Both the position numbers and the translations under genes were made by a program. Shown piece by piece: positions 4,878-7,291 of a stretch of DNA of 7,291 bases. The stretch covers positions 1-7,291 of the forward strand of contig JAPKCR010000097.1 in the NCBI GenBank assembly GCA_026421135.1, written 5' to 3'. This DNA comes from Sulfitobacter sp. (GTDB lineage: Bacteria; Pseudomonadota; Alphaproteobacteria; Rhodobacterales; Rhodobacteraceae). The number at the start of each line of letters is the position of its first letter. Position 1 is the stretch's first letter. A model generated the notes under the pieces. That model had not been told where the DNA came from. It made no database searches and worked only from the letters and a program-made list of their open reading frames with translations.

Positions 4878-6806
4878 CTAGGCTTGTTTCATTGCCTCTT
4901 CCTCGGTCCGGTTCATGAACGCGGTTTCAAGATCCTTTTGCAGCTCTTTCGCGCGGCTTACATAGGCCTTGTTCTCACTTGGCGGGATGTCGGGGCGCCA
5001 CAGCGCCGCCAATTCACGAACAGACGCGCGGTCATGGCTATAGAACATGCGTTGCGCTTCGGCAGCCTCGTATTCGGACAGACCCAGGTTTTCCAATACA
5101 TAGCGCCCGGCACGCAGGGAGCTGTCGAACATCTCACGCACGATATCATTCGCACCGGCTTGATATTGGCGGTAAACATCCGTGCGGTCATGTGCGCGTG
5201 TCACGATATGCAGGTCGGGGCGTTCCTTGCGGGCATAAGCAATCAGCTGAAGCGCGGATTTAGGATCGTCCAATGCCACAACCAGCACCTTGGCATCACG
5301 CAAACCGGCCTTGCGCAGGATATCCGGACGGGTCGGATCGCCCAAAAACGCCTTGAAGCCAAAGCGCCGCATAACGGCGATTGTTTCAGGGTTGTGGTCC
5401 AGAACCACGGTGCGAAAGCCCGACGCCTGAACCAACCTGTTTACGATCTGACCAAAACGACCGACGCCTGCGATGATAACAGTGCCCTGTTCGTCGATTT
5501 CATCTGCAACAACGGGGCCGGCCTTGGTATCAGAACGTTTGCTGATCTGGTCGTATAAGATGAACAAGAGCGGTGTGATCAGCATCGACAGAGCAACGAC
5601 CAGAAGCAGCACCTCGGCCACATTGTTGGGCATCACGCCGGTTGCGACCGAAAAGCTGACCAGAACAAAGCCGAATTCGCCTGCCTGGGCCAGTCCAAGC
5701 GCCAGTAGCCATCTGTCGCGGCCGCGCAGACGAAACAAGGTGCCCAAGCCGAACAGGATGATCCCCTTGGCGATGATCACCAGCAGCGCCATGCCCATGA
5801 TAACGACCGTATCCGCGTACAGCAGCTCAAAGTTGATGCCTGCGCCGACGGTGATAAAGAACAGTCCCAGCAAAAGCCCTTTGAAAGGCTCAAGGTCGGT
5901 TTCCAGTTCATGACGAAATTCACTGCTTGCCAGAACCACACCGGCCAAAAATGCGCCAAGGGCAGGGGACAGACCGACAAGCATCATCAGGAATGAAATC
6001 CCTACAACGATCAATAGGGCCAGCGCTGTGTACATCTCGCGCAGTTTGGCGGCGTGGATAAAGCGAAATACTGGCCGGGTGAAGAATACGCCGGTAACGA
6101 TGATCCCCGCGATCGCACCGATGGTGACAAGGGTAATGCCCCAGCCCGGTAATCCTTGGATCAAGGATATCGCGGCTTGCGCCACTTCAGCACCTTGCCC
6201 TACCGGCTCTCCTGCACCATGGCCCGTTGCTGATGCGGCATGGCCATCTGTGTCCACCGTAATTGACCCGTCAGGCAATACTTTGGCGGCTATGTTCGTG
6301 ACGAGCAACGGCAAGAACGCGAGGATCGGGATCACCGCAATGTCCTGCGTGAGCAGGACAGAGAACACAGATCGCCCGCCTGCGGTCTGCATCAGACCCT
6401 TTTCCGACAGGGTCTGCAGTACGATAGCAGTCGACGACAACGACAAGGTCAAGCCAACGGCAATCGCCACCCCCAGTGGCTGGCCATAGGCCATTGCGAT
6501 ACCCATCAGCACCGCAGACGAAATCAGAACCTGCAAGCCACCCAGACCCAACAACCTGTGGCGCATGTTCCAAAGGGCACGGGGCTCCAGTTCTAGACCA
6601 ATCAGGAACAGCATCATCACCACGCCGAACTCGGCAAAATGCTGAAGATCTTTGGTCTCTGACCCGACCAGACCCAACGCGGGACCAATTATGATACCTG
6701 CTGCGAGATATCCCAGAACCGACCCCAGCCCCAACCGCGAGGCAATTGGCACCGCGATGACCGCAGCGGCCAGATAGATCGTGGCTTGAAACAGGAAACC
6801 TTCCAT
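4878..6806 (-). CDS. KefB/KefC-type potassium:proton antiporter (CPA2 family)
   Basis: Inner-membrane monovalent cation:proton antiporter of 642 residues. About 12-13 hydrophobic segments span residues 4-419, including EFGVVMMLFLIGLELEP (59-75), the STAIVLQ helix (125-131) and LLTQDIAVIP (151-160), whose Gln154-Asp155 pair is the conserved ion-site motif. HELETDLEPFKGLLLGLFF (299-317) corresponds to the regulatory-loop motif HALESDIEP of E. coli KefC. The C-terminal RCK/TrkA-N domain starts with TVIIAGVGRFG: the GxGxxG is at 447-452 and Asp470 ends strand 2, which predicts NAD(H)/nucleotide binding. A Gly/His/Ala-rich loop (about 178-210) separates two membrane segments. No kefF or kefG flavoprotein gene is adjacent. 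The ATG at 6806 has only a weak GAG-containing ribosome site. It follows an Lrp-type gene on the same strand and ends at a strong terminator. KefB versus KefC, and glutathione gating, cannot be settled here. Confidence 0.93.
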   Translation of the reverse strand: MEGFLFQATIYLAAAVIAVPIASRLGLGSVLGYLAAGIIIGPALGLVGSETKDLQHFAEFGVVMMLFLIGLELEPRALWNMRHRLLGLGGLQVLISSAVLMGIAMAYGQPLGVAIAVGLTLSLSSTAIVLQTLSEKGLMQTAGGRSVFSVLLTQDIAVIPILAFLPLLVTNIAAKVLPDGSITVDTDGHAASATGHGAGEPVGQGAEVAQAAISLIQGLPGWGITLVTIGAIAGIIVTGVFFTRPVFRFIHAAKLREMYTALALLIVVGISFLMMLVGLSPALGAFLAGVVLASSEFRHELETDLEPFKGLLLGLFFITVGAGINFELLYADTVVIMGMALLVIIAKGIILFGLGTLFRLRGRDRWLLALGLAQAGEFGFVLVSFSVATGVMPNNVAEVLLLVVALSMLITPLLFILYDQISKRSDTKAGPVVADEIDEQGTVIIAGVGRFGQIVNRLVQASGFRTVVLDHNPETIAVMRRFGFKAFLGDPTRPDILRKAGLRDAKVLVVALDDPKSALQLIAYARKERPDLHIVTRAHDRTDVYRQYQAGANDIVREMFDSSLRAGRYVLENLGLSEYEAAEAQRMFYSHDRASVRELAALWRPDIPPSENKAYVSRAKELQKDLETAFMNRTEEEAMKQA

Positions 6807-6827
6807 GGGGCGTTTCTCTTTCTTAGG

Positions 6828-6844
6828 GCCGGTGGGGAACCGGC
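6828..6844 (-). other. Hairpin between the Lrp gene and the antiporter gene
   Basis: Perfect 6-bp stem GCCGGT/ACCGGC with a 5-base loop, occupying much of the 48-base gap. Neither strand has a T run after it, so it is a poor intrinsic terminator. It may stabilise or process a shared transcript, or act as a weak site of differential expression. Confidence 0.4.
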
Positions 6845-6854
6845 AAAGGGTCGA

Positions 6855-7291
6855 TTAGGTGGGCAATGGCCCGTCGTGCTTTAGCTGATCCATAACAATC
6901 TGACTATGCACTTTTGCAACAGCGCCATGAGGTAGCAAGACATCATGGATCAAGCGGTTCAAGCTCGACAAGTCCGCACAATAGACGCGGAGCAGATAAT
7001 CTGCATCCCCCGTCATCGTCCAAGCGCTCACGATCTCGGGGCGCGTGGCCAAAAGCCGCGCAAAGCTGGCAGAATGGTCCGGTCCGTGGGTGCCAAGATG
7101 CACCTGAATGAAACCCTGCACGGCCAGCCCCAGCCGGATCGGGTTTAGCTTGGCACGGTACCCTTCGATATATCCTTCGGTTTCAAGCCGTTGACGTCTG
7201 CGCCCGGCTTGCGATGGCGAAAGGTGCAGCCGTTCACCCAATTCCTGCGCCGTCAAATGCGCATCTTTTTGCAGGGCGGCCAGCAGGCGGC
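6855..7291 (-). CDS. Lrp/AsnC-family transcriptional regulator, N-terminus outside the window
   Basis: DNA-binding regulator of the feast/famine family. The reading frame is open to the window edge: upstream of the TTG at 7256 it continues as RLLAALQKDAH, the usual start of the Lrp helix-turn-helix, so that TTG is not the real start. Only a handful of N-terminal residues are missing (145 codons including the stop are present; the family is about 150 residues). The HTH is LTAQELGERLHLSPSQAGRRRQRLE, then GYIEGYRAKLNP. The C-terminal RAM/AsnC ligand-binding and oligomerisation domain includes GFIQVHL and GDADYLLRVYC, the latter being the typical GD.DY motif, and ends SQIVMDQLKHDGPLP. It lies 48 bases upstream of the antiporter on the same strand, so a shared transcript is possible. 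The effector, probably an amino acid, is unknown. Confidence 0.92.
   Translation of the reverse strand, partial: RLLAALQKDAHLTAQELGERLHLSPSQAGRRRQRLETEGYIEGYRAKLNPIRLGLAVQGFIQVHLGTHGPDHSASFARLLATRPEIVSAWTMTGDADYLLRVYCADLSSLNRLIHDVLLPHGAVAKVHSQIVMDQLKHDGPLPT

Noticed and set aside
4884..5558. Plus-strand open frame of 224 codons opposite the antiporter
   Set aside because: It lies wholly antisense to a well-supported gene, shows no recognisable domain or ribosome site, and its composition reflects the complementary reading of GC-rich coding DNA.
6855..7256. Lrp gene beginning at TTG 7256
   Set aside because: The frame continues to the window edge with the conserved helix preceding the HTH, so the true start is outside the window.
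1..7291. Mobile element, CRISPR array, toxin-antitoxin or defence system
   Set aside because: No transposase or integrase, no regularly spaced direct repeats, and no unexplained gene cluster; all large frames belong to familiar core families.

Overview
The window looks like an ordinary core-chromosome segment of an alphaproteobacterium, most probably a Rhodobacterales (Roseobacter/Rhodobacter group) member. The evidence is a moderately GC-rich sequence, an alphaproteobacterial-type SUV3-like helicase with a long charged tail, an Azotobacter-FdI-type seven-iron ferredoxin, a short CarD/CdnL protein of the alphaproteobacterial type, and the gene order helicase - S4 protein - fdxA - carD. I see no phage, transposon, CRISPR, tRNA, rRNA or defence genes, and no sign of recent transfer.

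Plus strand, left half. The window opens inside a tetratricopeptide-repeat gene (1-270). After 18 bases comes a 974-residue SUV3-like DExH helicase (289-3213, GTG start). Its TAA is followed without a gap, and in the same frame, by a TTG-initiated S4-domain RNA-binding protein (3214-3600). After 51 bases comes fdxA (3652-3990). The first three genes are packed as one transcription unit. fdxA either reads through from it or has its own nearly leaderless promoter.

Middle. About 300 bases without a gene (3991-4294) separate fdxA from carD (4295-4810). They hold a probable fdxA terminator, two inverted repeats beside a possible promoter, a second possible promoter, and a structured carD leader containing a strong hairpin followed by a T-rich run. 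That arrangement could be a carD leader/attenuator or a small RNA.

Minus strand, right half. Converging on carD is a KefB/KefC-type CPA2 potassium:proton antiporter with a C-terminal RCK/TrkA-N domain (6806-4878). A 10-bp GC stem with a T7 run on the minus strand lies between the two stops. Upstream of the antiporter, on the same strand and 48 bases away, is an Lrp/AsnC-family regulator (7291-6855) whose first few codons lie outside the window.

Functionally the left half concerns RNA metabolism (helicase plus S4 protein), low-potential electron transfer (FdxA) and global transcription initiation (CarD). The right half concerns monovalent cation/pH or electrophile-stress homeostasis with a possible local regulator. 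I found no convincing undescribed system. The most interesting items are the carD leader region, the in-frame helicase/S4 junction and the bipartite disordered tail of the helicase.
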